From CAZZDK01 sp964652235 (GTDB taxonomy: Bacteria > Pseudomonadota > Alphaproteobacteria > UBA9219): a stretch of DNA of 64,000 bases. The notes under the pieces are model-generated. The model worked only from the letters and a program-made list of their open reading frames with translations, did not search any database and was not told where the DNA came from. Location of the stretch: the NCBI GenBank assembly GCA_964652235.1, contig CAZZDK010000009.1, positions 1-64,000 on the forward strand. The letters are read 5' to 3'. The translations under genes were made by a program, and so were the position numbers. Below, piece by piece: positions 40,199-49,522 of the stretch (position 1 is the stretch's first letter; every line of letters begins with the position of its first letter).

Positions 40199-40310
40199 AA
40201 ACGCTCCTTGCCCTTTCAAGAAAGCAAGGCGCGTGCCAAAGGTTTTTCAAAACAAAATCAAACTATTATACATTTTCGTCCGCTGCGGATCGGCATTTTG
40301 TGCCGAAACT

Positions 40311-40859
40311 CTAAAAAATCGACAGCGGAAGATGAACGTACCCGCCCATCATTTCAGCGCCCGGATTGCGCTTGGTGAGTTCGGCATTGGAGATATGGCT
40401 CACATAGGCTGTGATCCGCAGCCCATTGTCGAAACGCCACCCCATCTCGCCCGTCGAGCGGAACTCCACCTGCGAGCCGAGATTCTTGCCCCCGCCCCGC
40501 GCGTAAATCCCGACCCCGATGCTGGGCGAAATCACAAGGTGAGGGATCAAGAGAAAATCGAAAATCAAACCGCCGAAGCCGTAACTGTTGCCGCGCGGCG
40601 TTCCTTCGGCCCCCACGAAGGGGCGGACTTGAAAATAAGGATCAAGCGGCGCGAAAAAGTCGCTGGCGGCGGAAAGGAGCGAAACGCCCCATCGGTATTC
40701 AAGCCGAATGTCCGCATCGTCGCGATAGGTCGTGTGCTTGAAAATCTCGAACCAGCCGGTGCCGAAGGAAATCGTGTCGGGCTGCCGCACTTCTTCGGCC
40801 CGCGCGGAAAAGGCGCTTAAGACGAGCCAAAAGAGAAAAACCGAAAGCCGCGCCTTCAT
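40311..40859 (-). CDS. pagL: PagL-like lipid A 3-O-deacylase
   Basis: This 182-residue outer-membrane beta-barrel starts at the ATG at 40859; a GTG three codons earlier is less likely. A signal peptide ends at SARA (about 20). The barrel strands alternate (IRLEYRWGVSLL, PYFQVRPFVGAEG). The C-terminal motif YVSHISNAELTKRNPGAEM holds the catalytic His and Ser of the acyloxyacyl hydrolase family. PagL removes the 3-O acyl chain from lipid A and so tunes outer-membrane surface and host recognition. It lies 50 bases downstream of the pepN stop region on the opposite side and has no clear operon partner. Confidence 0.85.
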   Translation of the reverse strand: MKARLSVFLFWLVLSAFSARAEEVRQPDTISFGTGWFEIFKHTTYRDDADIRLEYRWGVSLLSAASDFFAPLDPYFQVRPFVGAEGTPRGNSYGFGGLIFDFLLIPHLVISPSIGVGIYARGGGKNLGSQVEFRSTGEMGWRFDNGLRITAYVSHISNAELTKRNPGAEMMGGYVHLPLSIF

Positions 40860-40909
40860 GCGAATCACCCACCCTTTTTCCGACCGGCAACGGGTTTTGC
40901 TTTTTTCTC

Positions 40910-43522
40910 CTACTTTGACAAGAGGGCTTTTGAGACGACCTCGCGCACATCGGACGAAAGGTTTTTAACGGCGGCGAGCTTCTGAAGCGCTTTTTTCATG
41001 CCCTTTTGGTTCTTCGGCTCGAAGTCCCGCCAGCGCAAAAAGGACTTGGCCAATCGCGCGGCGGCGACAGGATTGATCTTGTCCTCCAGCGCCGTCACTT
41101 CGGCGATAAAGGCGTAGCCCGAACCGTCCGGCGCGTGAAAGCCCAGCGGATTGCCGATGAACGAGCCGATCAGCGCCATGACCCGGTTGGGATTCTTGAG
41201 CGTGAACACTTTGTGTTTCATGAGTTTTTTGACAGTCTTGAGCGCGTCCGGACGCCGAGCCGACGCCAGCGCCATAAACCAATTGTCCAGAATTGTCGGC
41301 GTTTTGGCGTATGTTTTTTCAAAATGGGCGAGCGCTTTTTTCTTAAGCGGCGATTCGCTCTCGGCCAAAAGGAACAGGCCCGCGACTTTATCCGTCATGT
41401 TAAAGGAAGACGTGACCGCCGAGGCCGCAAGAGCCGCCGCATCGTCCGGCGCGACCTTGCTCAGATAGGACAGGCAGAGATTTTTGAGGCTCCGTTTGCC
41501 GCGCGAAATTCCGTCGATGGCCTTTTCGCTGAGCGTTTTCTCCAGCGTTTCGTAGGTCTCCCAGAAATCCTCCTCCAGCGCCTGCGCTATCGCGCGAACG
41601 ACGCGCTGCCTTTGATGATAGAGCTTAATCGGGTCGATCTTTTTGCCCTTGGCCGTGACGAAAAGACCCAGTTCCGTTTCGCTCGGCAACGACAACATCG
41701 CCGTTTTCGTTCCCGCGTCCAGCTTCTTGTCGCGCAGGATGTTGCGCAGTCCCCCGATAAACGCTTCCGGAAGCTCTTTCTCTTCCAGAATGATCTTGAC
41801 GAACATCTTCTGCCCGGCGTCCCAGCGGTTGAACGGATCGCTGTCATGCGCCATGAGCAGCAGAAGCTCTTCGTCCGTATAGGGATAATCGACGCGCACG
41901 GGCGCGGAAAAGTCGCGCAAGAGCGAAGGCACGGGCTTGCTTTCGACGTTCAGAAACGTGATTTTGTCCTTCGCGAGCGAAAGATCGATCACGAAGGTTC
42001 CCTTCATGTCGCGCCCTTTTTCGTCGAGGAGCCCGACGCTGAAAGGCATATAGAAGGGCTTTTTCTTCGGCTGGCCGGGCGTGGGCGGCGTTTTTTGCTC
42101 CACCGTCAGCGTGTATTCCTTTTTCTTCGCGTCGTAACGAGACCGGACTTTCAAGACCGGCGTTCCGGCCTGGCTGTACCAACGCATGAATTGATCGAGA
42201 TCGATCTTGTTCACTTCCGCCATCGCGGCGACGAAATCCTCGCACGTCGCGGCCTGGCCGTCGTGTTTTTTCAAATAATGCCGCAAGCCTTTGCGGAATC
42301 CCTCGCGCCCGACGAGCGTCTGGATCATGCGGACGACCTCTTGCCCCTTGTCGTACACCGTCCGCGTATAGAAATTGTCGATGGCCTGATAGGTCGCGGG
42401 CCTTATGGGATGCGCCATGGCGCCCGCGTCCTCGGCGAACTGAAAGCTTCTAAGCTTCGAGACCGCGCCGATCCGCTCCAGCGCGCGCCCGTTCATGTCG
42501 CCGCAGAACTCGCGCTCGCGGAAAACGGTGAGGCCTTCTTTCAAGCTCAGCTGAAACCAATCGCGGCAGGTCACGCGGTCGCCCGTGTAATTGTGGAAAT
42601 ATTCGTGCCCGACCACCCGCTCAAAGAAAGAGATGGACGAATCCACCGCCGTATCGGCGCGGCCCAGAACGCAGGCGTCGTTGAAGATGTTGAGGCCTTT
42701 GTTCTCCATCGCGCCGTAGTTGAAGTGGCTGACGGCTACGATCATGAACCGATCGAGATCATATTCAAGCCCATAGGTGTCTTCGTCCCACTTCATCGCC
42801 TTCTTGATCGATTCCATCGCGATGGCGGTCTCGTCCTTGCGGCCCGGCTCGACGTAGATTTCAAGCAAAATCTTGCGGCCCGATTTCGTAGTAAAAGCGC
42901 TGGCAACGCGATCCAGCCTGCCCGCCACAAGCGCGAAAAGATAGCAAGGCTTGCGGAAGGGGTCGTCCCATACGACATAATGCCGCCCGCCTTTTTCCGA
43001 GCCTTTTTTGATCAGATTGCCGTTTGCGAGGAGAACGGGGAACTTCTTTTTATCCGCATGGATCGTGACGCGGAATTTGGATAGAACGTCCGGCCTGTCC
43101 GGAAAATAGGTAAAGCGGCGAAAGCCCAAGGCCTCGCATTGCGTGGTCAAAATCGGTCCCGCGAAATAAAGGCCCAAAAGCGCCGTGTTTTTAGCCGGGT
43201 CGTTTTCGCTTTCGATTTCGAGAACGGCCCTATCCGGAAAAGCGGGGATCGTCAGCGTCTTTTCGTCCAGAATGTAGGAGCGGTCCGAAAGCTCCACGCC
43301 GTTCACGCGCACGCGCAGCAATTTTTGATTCTCGCCGTTTAAGACAAGCGGTAGGTTTTTCCCCTTGGCCGCCGGATTGCGCCGGACGGAAAGGCGCGAC
43401 GCGACGCGCGTGGCTTTGTCCCGAATGTCGAAGTCGAGCAACGTCTCGTCCACAAGATAGGCGGGCGGCGCGTAATCGGCCAAACGAACTTCGTTGTTTG
43501 TTTTCAGTTTGGTTTTCTTCAT
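40910..43522 (-). CDS. pepN: Aminopeptidase N (M1 family)
   Basis: This 870-residue cytosolic zinc aminopeptidase starts at the ATG at 43522; a TTG five codons upstream is less likely. GAMEN (270-274) binds the substrate N-terminus. HEYFH (306-310) plus Glu329 bind zinc. YDKGQEVVRMIQTLVG carries the transition-state Tyr. The C-terminal DUF3458-type helical domain is complete. Length and motifs match the E. coli PepN type. It begins 11 bases after the sufT stop, so it may be read from the suf transcript. Confidence 0.95.
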   Translation of the reverse strand: MKKTKLKTNNEVRLADYAPPAYLVDETLLDFDIRDKATRVASRLSVRRNPAAKGKNLPLVLNGENQKLLRVRVNGVELSDRSYILDEKTLTIPAFPDRAVLEIESENDPAKNTALLGLYFAGPILTTQCEALGFRRFTYFPDRPDVLSKFRVTIHADKKKFPVLLANGNLIKKGSEKGGRHYVVWDDPFRKPCYLFALVAGRLDRVASAFTTKSGRKILLEIYVEPGRKDETAIAMESIKKAMKWDEDTYGLEYDLDRFMIVAVSHFNYGAMENKGLNIFNDACVLGRADTAVDSSISFFERVVGHEYFHNYTGDRVTCRDWFQLSLKEGLTVFREREFCGDMNGRALERIGAVSKLRSFQFAEDAGAMAHPIRPATYQAIDNFYTRTVYDKGQEVVRMIQTLVGREGFRKGLRHYLKKHDGQAATCEDFVAAMAEVNKIDLDQFMRWYSQAGTPVLKVRSRYDAKKKEYTLTVEQKTPPTPGQPKKKPFYMPFSVGLLDEKGRDMKGTFVIDLSLAKDKITFLNVESKPVPSLLRDFSAPVRVDYPYTDEELLLLMAHDSDPFNRWDAGQKMFVKIILEEKELPEAFIGGLRNILRDKKLDAGTKTAMLSLPSETELGLFVTAKGKKIDPIKLYHQRQRVVRAIAQALEEDFWETYETLEKTLSEKAIDGISRGKRSLKNLCLSYLSKVAPDDAAALAASAVTSSFNMTDKVAGLFLLAESESPLKKKALAHFEKTYAKTPTILDNWFMALASARRPDALKTVKKLMKHKVFTLKNPNRVMALIGSFIGNPLGFHAPDGSGYAFIAEVTALEDKINPVAAARLAKSFLRWRDFEPKNQKGMKKALQKLAAVKNLSSDVREVVSKALLSK

Positions 43523-43533
43523 GGCTTTCTCTT

Positions 43534-43857
43534 TCAAAACATATCCAGCGCGAGCCGCGCGTCCTCCGACATTTTAGAGGGGTCCCACGGCGGGTCCCAG
43601 GTTAGCTCGACCGTGACGGCTTCAACATCCTCTATTTTTGCTAAGGAATCGTGAACCCAGCCGGGGATCGCGCCGGCCATGGGGCAATCGGGGGCCGTGA
43701 GCGTCATGGTCACGGCGAGTTTCCACCCGCCCGCCTTGCCGGGCGCCGTCTCGATTTTATAAATCAGCCCCAAATCATAAACGTTAACGGGGATTTCGGG
43801 ATCATAACCCGTTTTCAACCTTTCGACGGCTTTTTCTATGATGGTCGCGTCGTTCAT
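43534..43857 (-). CDS. sufT: SufT / MIP18-family Fe-S assembly factor
   Basis: This 107-residue DUF59 protein starts at 43857 (MNDATIIEKAVERL), where its ATG overlaps the sufU stop. DPEIPVNVYDLGLIYKIE is the family signature, followed by VTMTLTAPDCPMAGAIPGWV with the conserved Cys and the ending VELTWDPPWDPSKMSEDARLAL. SufT-type proteins help mature Fe-S proteins, chiefly when demand for iron-sulfur clusters is high. It is the last dedicated suf gene of this operon. Confidence 0.93.
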   Translation of the reverse strand: MNDATIIEKAVERLKTGYDPEIPVNVYDLGLIYKIETAPGKAGGWKLAVTMTLTAPDCPMAGAIPGWVHDSLAKIEDVEAVTVELTWDPPWDPSKMSEDARLALDMF

Positions 43858-44339
43858 TCCGTCCCTACTTTTTTGGCCGCCGCCGGATCGAGCGCCGCCT
43901 CGAGGGTCCGCCAGGCGAGCGTCGCGCATTTAACCCGCATGGGGTAACTTTTGACGCCCGCCAGGGCGGCCAGGCGGTCGCGGTCCTCTTCGCCGATCTT
44001 TTCTTTTTCCTCTTCCGGAAAAGCCGTCCCCATCGTGAGGGATTGAAAATACGCCCAAAGAAGCCGCGCCTGCGCCGCGCTCTTGCCGCGCAGCATATCC
44101 GTCATAAGAGAGGCCGAAGCGACGGAAATCGCGCAGCCCTCGCCCTGAAAAGCCGCGTCCGCGATGCGCCCGTCCGCTCCGACCGTCAAATACAAAACCA
44201 GCTTGTCGCCGCACAGCGGGTTATGCCCGACCGCCTCGCAATCCGCGTTTTCGATGGCATGAAAATGGCGCGGACGCTTGCCGTGATCGAGAATCAAATC
44301 CTGGTACAGGTCGCGCAAAGCGTCTTCGCTTTCTGTCAT
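43854..44339 (-). CDS. sufU: SufU-type Fe-S scaffold / sulfur acceptor
   Basis: This 161-residue IscU-fold protein starts at 44339 (MTESEDALRDLYQDLILDHGKRPRHF), overlapping the sufS stop. Three conserved Cys lie in GHNPLCGDKL, FQGEGCAISVASASLM and VKCATLAWRTLEAAL. The insert between the second and third Cys marks the SufU branch rather than IscU. SufU takes sulfur from SufS; it is best known from Gram-positive bacteria, and here it takes the place of SufE. There is no sufA or sufE in the window. Confidence 0.92.
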   Translation of the reverse strand: MTESEDALRDLYQDLILDHGKRPRHFHAIENADCEAVGHNPLCGDKLVLYLTVGADGRIADAAFQGEGCAISVASASLMTDMLRGKSAAQARLLWAYFQSLTMGTAFPEEEKEKIGEEDRDRLAALAGVKSYPMRVKCATLAWRTLEAALDPAAAKKVGTE

Positions 44340-45553
44340 CCGAACAGCTCCCGCGCTTTTTTCACGCCTTCGATGAGGGCCTCGACGTCTTCGCTTGTGT
44401 TGTAAAGTCCGAACGAAGCTCGCGCCGTTGCTGCAAGGCCCAGGGCCTCCATCGCGGGCTGGGCGCAATGATGGCCCGCGCGGATCGCCACGCCGCAGGA
44501 ATCTAAAACCGTGCCGATGTCATGCGAATGAAGGCCCTTTATCACAAAGGACAAAATCGCGCTTTTGTGCGGCGCTGTCCCGATGATCCGCACGTCCGGA
44601 ATCGCCGCAAGCGCCTTCGTCGCCTCGTCAAGCAAGGCTTTTTCATGCGCTTCGATGCGATCGAATCCGATTCCCGAAACGTAATCGATCGCCGCGTGAA
44701 GTCCGACGACCTCGGCGATGGCGGGCGTCCCGGCTTCGAAGCGGGCGGGCGGATCTTGAAACGTCGTCTCCTCGAACGACACCGAGGCGATCATATCGCC
44801 GCCGCCCTGATAGGGAGGCATGGCCTTAAGAATTTCCCGCTTGCCGTAAAGAACGCCGATGCCCGTGGGGCCGTAAAGCTTATGGCCGGAAAAGACGTAA
44901 AAGTCGGCCCCCATCGCCCGCACGTCCACCGCGCCGTGGCTGACGGCCTGCGCGCCGTCGATGAGCGCGAGGGCCCCGCGCTCATGGGCCAGCTTCACGA
45001 TCTCCGCCACGGGCAAAACGGTCCCAAGCGCGTTGGAGACGTGCGCGACGGAAACGAGTTTTGTTCTAGGCCCCATCGCCGCCGCCATATCTCGCAGCAG
45101 AATCTCGCCGCTCGGCTGAAAGGGCACAACGCGCAGAACGACCCCTTTTTCTTTTTGCAACAGCTGCCAGGGCACGATGTTCGCGTGATGCTCAAGGCGC
45201 GTCAGGACGATCTCGTCGCCTTCTTTCAAAAAGGCGCGGCCCCAGCTCGCCGCTACGAGATTGATCGCCTCGGTCGCGCCGCGCGTGAAGACGATCTCGT
45301 CTTCGTGCGCCGCGTTCAGAAAGCGCTGAACCGCGCGCCGCCCTTCGTCGTAGCGGCGCGTGGACCGCATGGAAAGCTCGTGCACGCCCCGATGGATGTT
45401 GCCGTAATCCGTTTCGTAAAAACGGCTCATGGCGTCGATGACGCGGCGCGGCTTTTGGGCGCTGGCGCCGCTATCGAGATAGGCGAGCCGACGGCCGCGG
45501 ATTTTCTGGGCCAGCGCGGGAAAGTCGGCCACGACGTTCAAATCTTGAGCCAT
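44336..45553 (-). CDS. sufS: Cysteine desulfurase SufS
   Basis: This 405-residue PLP enzyme of the group II (SufS/CsdA) type takes sulfur from cysteine. It contains LAYLDSGASAQKPRRVIDAMSRFY and NIHRGVHELS at the N-terminus. ALIDGAQAVSHGAVDV binds the cofactor; FSGHKLYGPTGIGVLYGK carries the PLP Lys. The catalytic Cys lies in the RAGHHCAQPAMEALG motif. It overlaps sufD by 16 bases and sufU by four. Confidence 0.96.
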   Translation of the reverse strand: MAQDLNVVADFPALAQKIRGRRLAYLDSGASAQKPRRVIDAMSRFYETDYGNIHRGVHELSMRSTRRYDEGRRAVQRFLNAAHEDEIVFTRGATEAINLVAASWGRAFLKEGDEIVLTRLEHHANIVPWQLLQKEKGVVLRVVPFQPSGEILLRDMAAAMGPRTKLVSVAHVSNALGTVLPVAEIVKLAHERGALALIDGAQAVSHGAVDVRAMGADFYVFSGHKLYGPTGIGVLYGKREILKAMPPYQGGGDMIASVSFEETTFQDPPARFEAGTPAIAEVVGLHAAIDYVSGIGFDRIEAHEKALLDEATKALAAIPDVRIIGTAPHKSAILSFVIKGLHSHDIGTVLDSCGVAIRAGHHCAQPAMEALGLAATARASFGLYNTSEDVEALIEGVKKARELFG

Positions 45554-46620
45554 TGTCCCACCTCCGTCCGCGCCGCGGCGGCGATTTCTTCGGCGCCTAT
45601 TTTTTCGATTCCCTCGTTCACGAAAGCCTCAATCAGCAGCGCCCGCGCCTCTTTTTCGCCGATGCCGCGCGAGCGCAGATAGAAAAGCTCCCTCTCGTCC
45701 AAATCGCCGATGGCGCTGCCGTGCGAGCATTTCACGTCGTCGGCGTAAATCTCCAGTTCCGGGGTCGCGTCCATCTCGGCCTTGTCGGAGAGCAAAAGCG
45801 CCCGGCTCAATTGATGGCCGTCCGTTTTCTGCGCCTCCGGCGCGACGTAAATCTTGCCCTGAAAAACCCCGCGCGCGGCCTCGTCCAAAACGGCGCGGAA
45901 CGTCTGGCGGCTTTGGCCGTGCGGGGCGGCGTGATGAACGCGCACCAAGGCGTCGCCGTGAGAACGGCCCCGCAAAAGCGCCGCGCCGGAAACGTTCGCG
46001 GCGGCCAGCTCGCCCGTCAAAAAAACGTCCGTCTCGCAGCGTGTCAGGCCGCCGTCCGCGATCAGGGAGAAATGCTCGTAGAAGGCGCCCGCCGCGACAT
46101 TGACTCGTGCGCGCGAAACGTGCAGGCCGGCGCCGCCGGAGACGATCTTGCCGTGAACCAGCTTGGCCTGCTCGGCCAGGGAAATCTCGAAATGCGGCAA
46201 AAGCGCGAAAAGACCCTCGCCGTCGCAAATGTGCCGCTCGATCAGCGTGAGTCGGCTGTTTGCGCCAAGCGAAAGACGCAAGCCAACCTCGTTTTCCCAA
46301 GGGTCCGCGTCCGCAACGTTCAGAAAAAGAATTTCCAACGGCTGAAGAGCCAGACACGTCTGCGCTCCCACTTCCATCCAGCACAGGCCCGTCTCGTCCT
46401 GAGAAAAGAAAGCTTCGGGCAAAGCGGGGAGAGAGGACAAATCCGCCCGGTAACGCCCGTTCACGAAGACGACGCGCGCGAAAGCGAGCGGCGCGGGCGC
46501 CGTCACAAAGGCACGCGCGGGCGGCGCCGCAAAGACGGTTTCGGCGTAGGGCCAGAGCGACGTGTGCCGCCAAGTTTCCCTGTCGGTCCGGCTTTGCTCT
46601 AAGAGAGAAGCGACGCTCAT
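45538..46620 (-). CDS. sufD: Fe-S assembly protein SufD
   Basis: This 360-residue partner of SufB carries a right-handed beta-helix core. The C-terminal half has KIYVAPEAQKTDGHQLSRALLLSDKAEMDATPELEIYADDVKCSHGSAIG, the SufB/SufD family signature with the conserved Cys and His (VKCSHG), then LRSRGIGEKEARALLIEAFVNE. The N-terminal third is variable, as usual for SufD. It acts with SufB and SufC as the scaffold complex. The start overlaps the HAD gene's stop by four bases. Confidence 0.94.
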   Translation of the reverse strand: MSVASLLEQSRTDRETWRHTSLWPYAETVFAAPPARAFVTAPAPLAFARVVFVNGRYRADLSSLPALPEAFFSQDETGLCWMEVGAQTCLALQPLEILFLNVADADPWENEVGLRLSLGANSRLTLIERHICDGEGLFALLPHFEISLAEQAKLVHGKIVSGGAGLHVSRARVNVAAGAFYEHFSLIADGGLTRCETDVFLTGELAAANVSGAALLRGRSHGDALVRVHHAAPHGQSRQTFRAVLDEAARGVFQGKIYVAPEAQKTDGHQLSRALLLSDKAEMDATPELEIYADDVKCSHGSAIGDLDERELFYLRSRGIGEKEARALLIEAFVNEGIEKIGAEEIAAAARTEVGQWLKI

Positions 46621-47303
46621 CTTCCTCTCCCCTTAAAAACTTCGTCCGCAATAGCGGGCAAATCTTCGAGCGCATGGACCAGAAAGTCCGGCTTTTCGGC
46701 GACCAGCCTTTCCTCGCTCGCGAAGCCGCCCGTCACGGCCACGCTGACAAGGCCGAGCTCGTGGCCTATGCGCACCTCTTCGGGCGTGTCGCCGACGATC
46801 AAAGCGCGACCTTCGCCTTTCCGTCCGGCCAGGTGCCGGATCAATCTTTCCTTCTTCGGCTTGCAATCAATGTGATCCTCGATCCCCTTATTCGCCAACG
46901 TGCCGTGAATATAGGGCGCAATTTCATGTTTCGCGCAAAGGCCCGCGATTTTCTCTTCAAAATGATTGCTTAGGATCAGACATTCGACGGGCCCCTCGCA
47001 AAGCGAGGCCAAAACTTTTCGGGCGCCTTTGCGCAAAGGCATTTCTTTTTCGAGCGGCGCGTAGGTTTCATGAAAAGACTCCCACATTTCCCTCTTGTTT
47101 TTTTCCAGCTCGTCGGTTGAAAAACCCAGTTTTAGATAAAGAGACTCGAACGGCACGTCGAAATATTCTCTGAAAAGGTCGAAGGAGCTTTGTTTTTTCC
47201 CATAGCGGACCTGCACGGCGAGAAAACTTTGATGGACGGCCCGCGCATCGTCCAGCAGCGTCCCGTTCCAGTCGAAAATAACGGTGTTTCGGTCCGGCCT
47301 CAT
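46617..47303 (-). CDS. HAD-family hydrolase inside the suf operon
   Basis: This 228-residue HAD phosphatase has motif I FDWNGTLLDDARAV (nucleophile Asp; Asn replaces the usual +2 Asp), motif II in LILSNHFE, Lys in CKPKKERL and motif IV GDTPEEVRIGHELGL. A helical cap sits at about 20-95. It resembles phosphoglycolate phosphatase-like members. It is co-translated with sufC and sufD (four-base overlaps on both sides), an unusual partner in a suf operon. The substrate is unknown. Confidence 0.88.
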   Translation of the reverse strand: MRPDRNTVIFDWNGTLLDDARAVHQSFLAVQVRYGKKQSSFDLFREYFDVPFESLYLKLGFSTDELEKNKREMWESFHETYAPLEKEMPLRKGARKVLASLCEGPVECLILSNHFEEKIAGLCAKHEIAPYIHGTLANKGIEDHIDCKPKKERLIRHLAGRKGEGRALIVGDTPEEVRIGHELGLVSVAVTGGFASEERLVAEKPDFLVHALEDLPAIADEVFKGRGR

Positions 47304-48049
47304 GCGCGCACCCGCGAGGCCTCGCCGTAGCCTTTTTCCTCGAGTTCAAGGGCCAGTTCCGGCCCGCCCGAACGCTCAATGCGCCCGGCGGCCAAGACGT
47401 GCACGCGGTCCGGCCTGATGTAATCGAGCAGGCGCTGATAATGCGTGATGACCAGCATGGCGCGATCCGGCGAACGCAAGGCATTCACGCCGTCCGCCAC
47501 GACGCGCAGCGCGTCGATGTCGAGGCCGCTGTCCGTCTCGTCGAGAATGCAAAAGCGCGGCTCAAGCACAGCCATCTGCAAAACTTCGTTGCGTTTTTTC
47601 TCGCCGCCCGAAAAACCGGCATTGACGGGGCGGCGCAACATTTCTTCGCCCATGCCCAGCGCCTTGGCTTTTTCTTTAAGCGCTTTCAGCGCCTGCATCG
47701 CGTCAAGCTCGTTTTGCCCCCGCGCGCGCCGAACGGCGTTCAGCGCGGTCTTAAGGAACGTCATGTTCGTCACGCCGGAAATTTCGACGGGATATTGGAA
47801 AGCCAAAAACAGGCCTGCCGCGGCGCGCGCTTCGGGAGGAAGGGACAAAAGGTCCCGCCCATCCAAAAGAACTTTGCCCGCCGTCACTTGATAGCCGGGC
47901 CTTCCCGCCAGAACGTAGGACAACGTGCTTTTGCCCGCGCCGTTCGGCCCCATGATCGCGTGAACGGCCCCGGCGGGCACCTCCAGGGAGAGGCCTTTGA
48001 GGATTTCCTTGCCCTCGATCTCGGCATGAAGGTTTTCGATCTTGAGCAT
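47300..48049 (-). CDS. sufC: Fe-S assembly ATPase SufC
   Basis: This 249-residue ABC-type ATPase has Walker A GPNGAGKSTLSYVLAG, the Q-loop LFLAFQYPVEISGV, the signature FSGGEKKRNEVLQ, Walker B CILDETDSGLDIDAL and switch His (VITHYQRLL). It has no membrane partner; it binds SufB and SufD and drives their shape change. It starts three bases after the sufB stop. All family motifs are intact. Confidence 0.96.
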   Translation of the reverse strand: MLKIENLHAEIEGKEILKGLSLEVPAGAVHAIMGPNGAGKSTLSYVLAGRPGYQVTAGKVLLDGRDLLSLPPEARAAAGLFLAFQYPVEISGVTNMTFLKTALNAVRRARGQNELDAMQALKALKEKAKALGMGEEMLRRPVNAGFSGGEKKRNEVLQMAVLEPRFCILDETDSGLDIDALRVVADGVNALRSPDRAMLVITHYQRLLDYIRPDRVHVLAAGRIERSGGPELALELEEKGYGEASRVRA

Positions 48050-48052
48050 TCC

Positions 48053-49513
48053 CTACCCCACGCTTCCTTCCAAACTCACGCCGATAAGCTTTTGCGCCTC
48101 GACGGCGAACTCCATCGGCAATTCCTTCATGACTTCGCGGCAAAAGCCGTTCACGATCAGCGCCATCGCCTCCTCGGTCGTCAGGCCGCGCTGATGGCAA
48201 TAAAACAACTGGTCCTCGCCGATCTTGGAGGTCGTCGCCTCATGCTCGATCCGCGCGGTCGGGTTGCGCGATTCAAGAACGGGGAACGTATGCGCGCCGC
48301 AAGCGTCGCCGATCAGCAAGCTGTCGCATTGCGTCTTGTTGCGCGCGCCATGCGCCGTCCTCGCCATGCGAACCAGGCCGCGATAGGCGTTTTGGGCGCG
48401 GCCCGCGCTGATTCCCTTTGAGATGATCGTCGAGCGCGTGTTTTTTCCCAAATGGATCATCTTCGTGCCCGTATCGGCCTGCTGAAAATGATTCGCGATG
48501 GCCACGGAATGGAAAGCGCCGGAAGAATGGTCTCCCAGCAAGACGCAGCTCGGGTATTTCCAAGTGATCGCCGAACCGGTTTCAACCTGCGTCCAGGAAA
48601 TTTTCGAATGAGCTCCTTTGCACAGGCCGCGCTTGGTTACGAAGTTATAAATCCCGCCGCGGCCTTCCTTGTCGCCCGGATACCAGTTCTGCACCGTGGC
48701 GTATTTGATCTCCGCCCGGTCCAGCGCCACAAGCTCTACCACGGCGGCGTGAAGTTGGTTCTCGTCGCGGCGCGGCGCCGTGCAGCCCTCCAGATAGCTC
48801 ACATAAGAATCTTCGTCCGCGACGATCAGCGTCCGCTCGAACTGGCCTGTTCCCGCGGCGTTAATGCGGAAATAGGTCGAAAGCTCCATGGGGCAACGGA
48901 CGCCCTTGGGGATATAGACGAACGATCCGTCCGTAAAAACGGCGGCGTTCAAAGCGGCGAAGAAATTGTCCCCTGCGGGAACGACGGCGCCGAGGTATTT
49001 TTTCACCAGCTCCGGATAGAGCCGCACGGCGTCGCCGAGGGAGCAAAAAAGGATGCCCTGTTTTTCCAGCTCTTTTTTATAGGTCGTCGCGACGGACACG
49101 CTGTCGAATACGGCGTCCACCGCGACCCGCGGCGCGACGCCCGCCAGGATTTCCTGTTCCTTCAAAGGAATGCCCAGCTTTTCGTAGGTCTTGAGAATTT
49201 GCGGATCGACCTCTTCAAGGCTTTTCGGCCCTTCTTTTTTCTTCGGCGCCGCGTAATAGCAAATGTCCTGATAATCGATGGCGGGGTAATCGGCCTTGGC
49301 CCAATGAGGCTCTTCCCTTTTTTTCCAAAGCGCGAACGCTTCGAGCCGCCGATCAAGCAGCCAGTCCGGTTCGTTCTTTTTTTTCGAGATGAAGCGGATC
49401 GTTTCTTCAGACAAACCTTTGGGCGCCGTTTCCGTTTCCACTTCCGTGACGAAGCCGTGCTTATAGACGGAAGCCGAAAGCGCCGTCTCCGGCAAAAAAA
49501 TCCGCTGAGCCAT
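48053..49513 (-). CDS. sufB: Fe-S cluster scaffold SufB
   Basis: This 486-residue protein is the main scaffold of the SUF system. It contains WLLDRRLEAFALWKKREEPHWA, YYAAPKKKEGPKSLEEVDP, FFAALNAAVFTDGSFVYIPKGVRCPMELSTYFRINA, YVSYLEGCTAPRRDENQLHAAVVELVALDRAEIKYATVQNWYPGD and the C-terminal EATTSKIGEDQLFYCHQRGLTTEEAMALIVNGFCREV. Several conserved Cys for cluster assembly are present. It follows the Rrf2 regulator by nine bases. Confidence 0.96.
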   Translation of the reverse strand: MAQRIFLPETALSASVYKHGFVTEVETETAPKGLSEETIRFISKKKNEPDWLLDRRLEAFALWKKREEPHWAKADYPAIDYQDICYYAAPKKKEGPKSLEEVDPQILKTYEKLGIPLKEQEILAGVAPRVAVDAVFDSVSVATTYKKELEKQGILFCSLGDAVRLYPELVKKYLGAVVPAGDNFFAALNAAVFTDGSFVYIPKGVRCPMELSTYFRINAAGTGQFERTLIVADEDSYVSYLEGCTAPRRDENQLHAAVVELVALDRAEIKYATVQNWYPGDKEGRGGIYNFVTKRGLCKGAHSKISWTQVETGSAITWKYPSCVLLGDHSSGAFHSVAIANHFQQADTGTKMIHLGKNTRSTIISKGISAGRAQNAYRGLVRMARTAHGARNKTQCDSLLIGDACGAHTFPVLESRNPTARIEHEATTSKIGEDQLFYCHQRGLTTEEAMALIVNGFCREVMKELPMEFAVEAQKLIGVSLEGSVG

Positions 49514-49522
49514 GCGCCGTTC

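Noticed and set aside
41006..43084. Plus-strand 692-codon ORF antisense to pepN
   Set aside because: Long shadow frames are common opposite GC-rich genes; it has no domain, and pepN is unmistakable.
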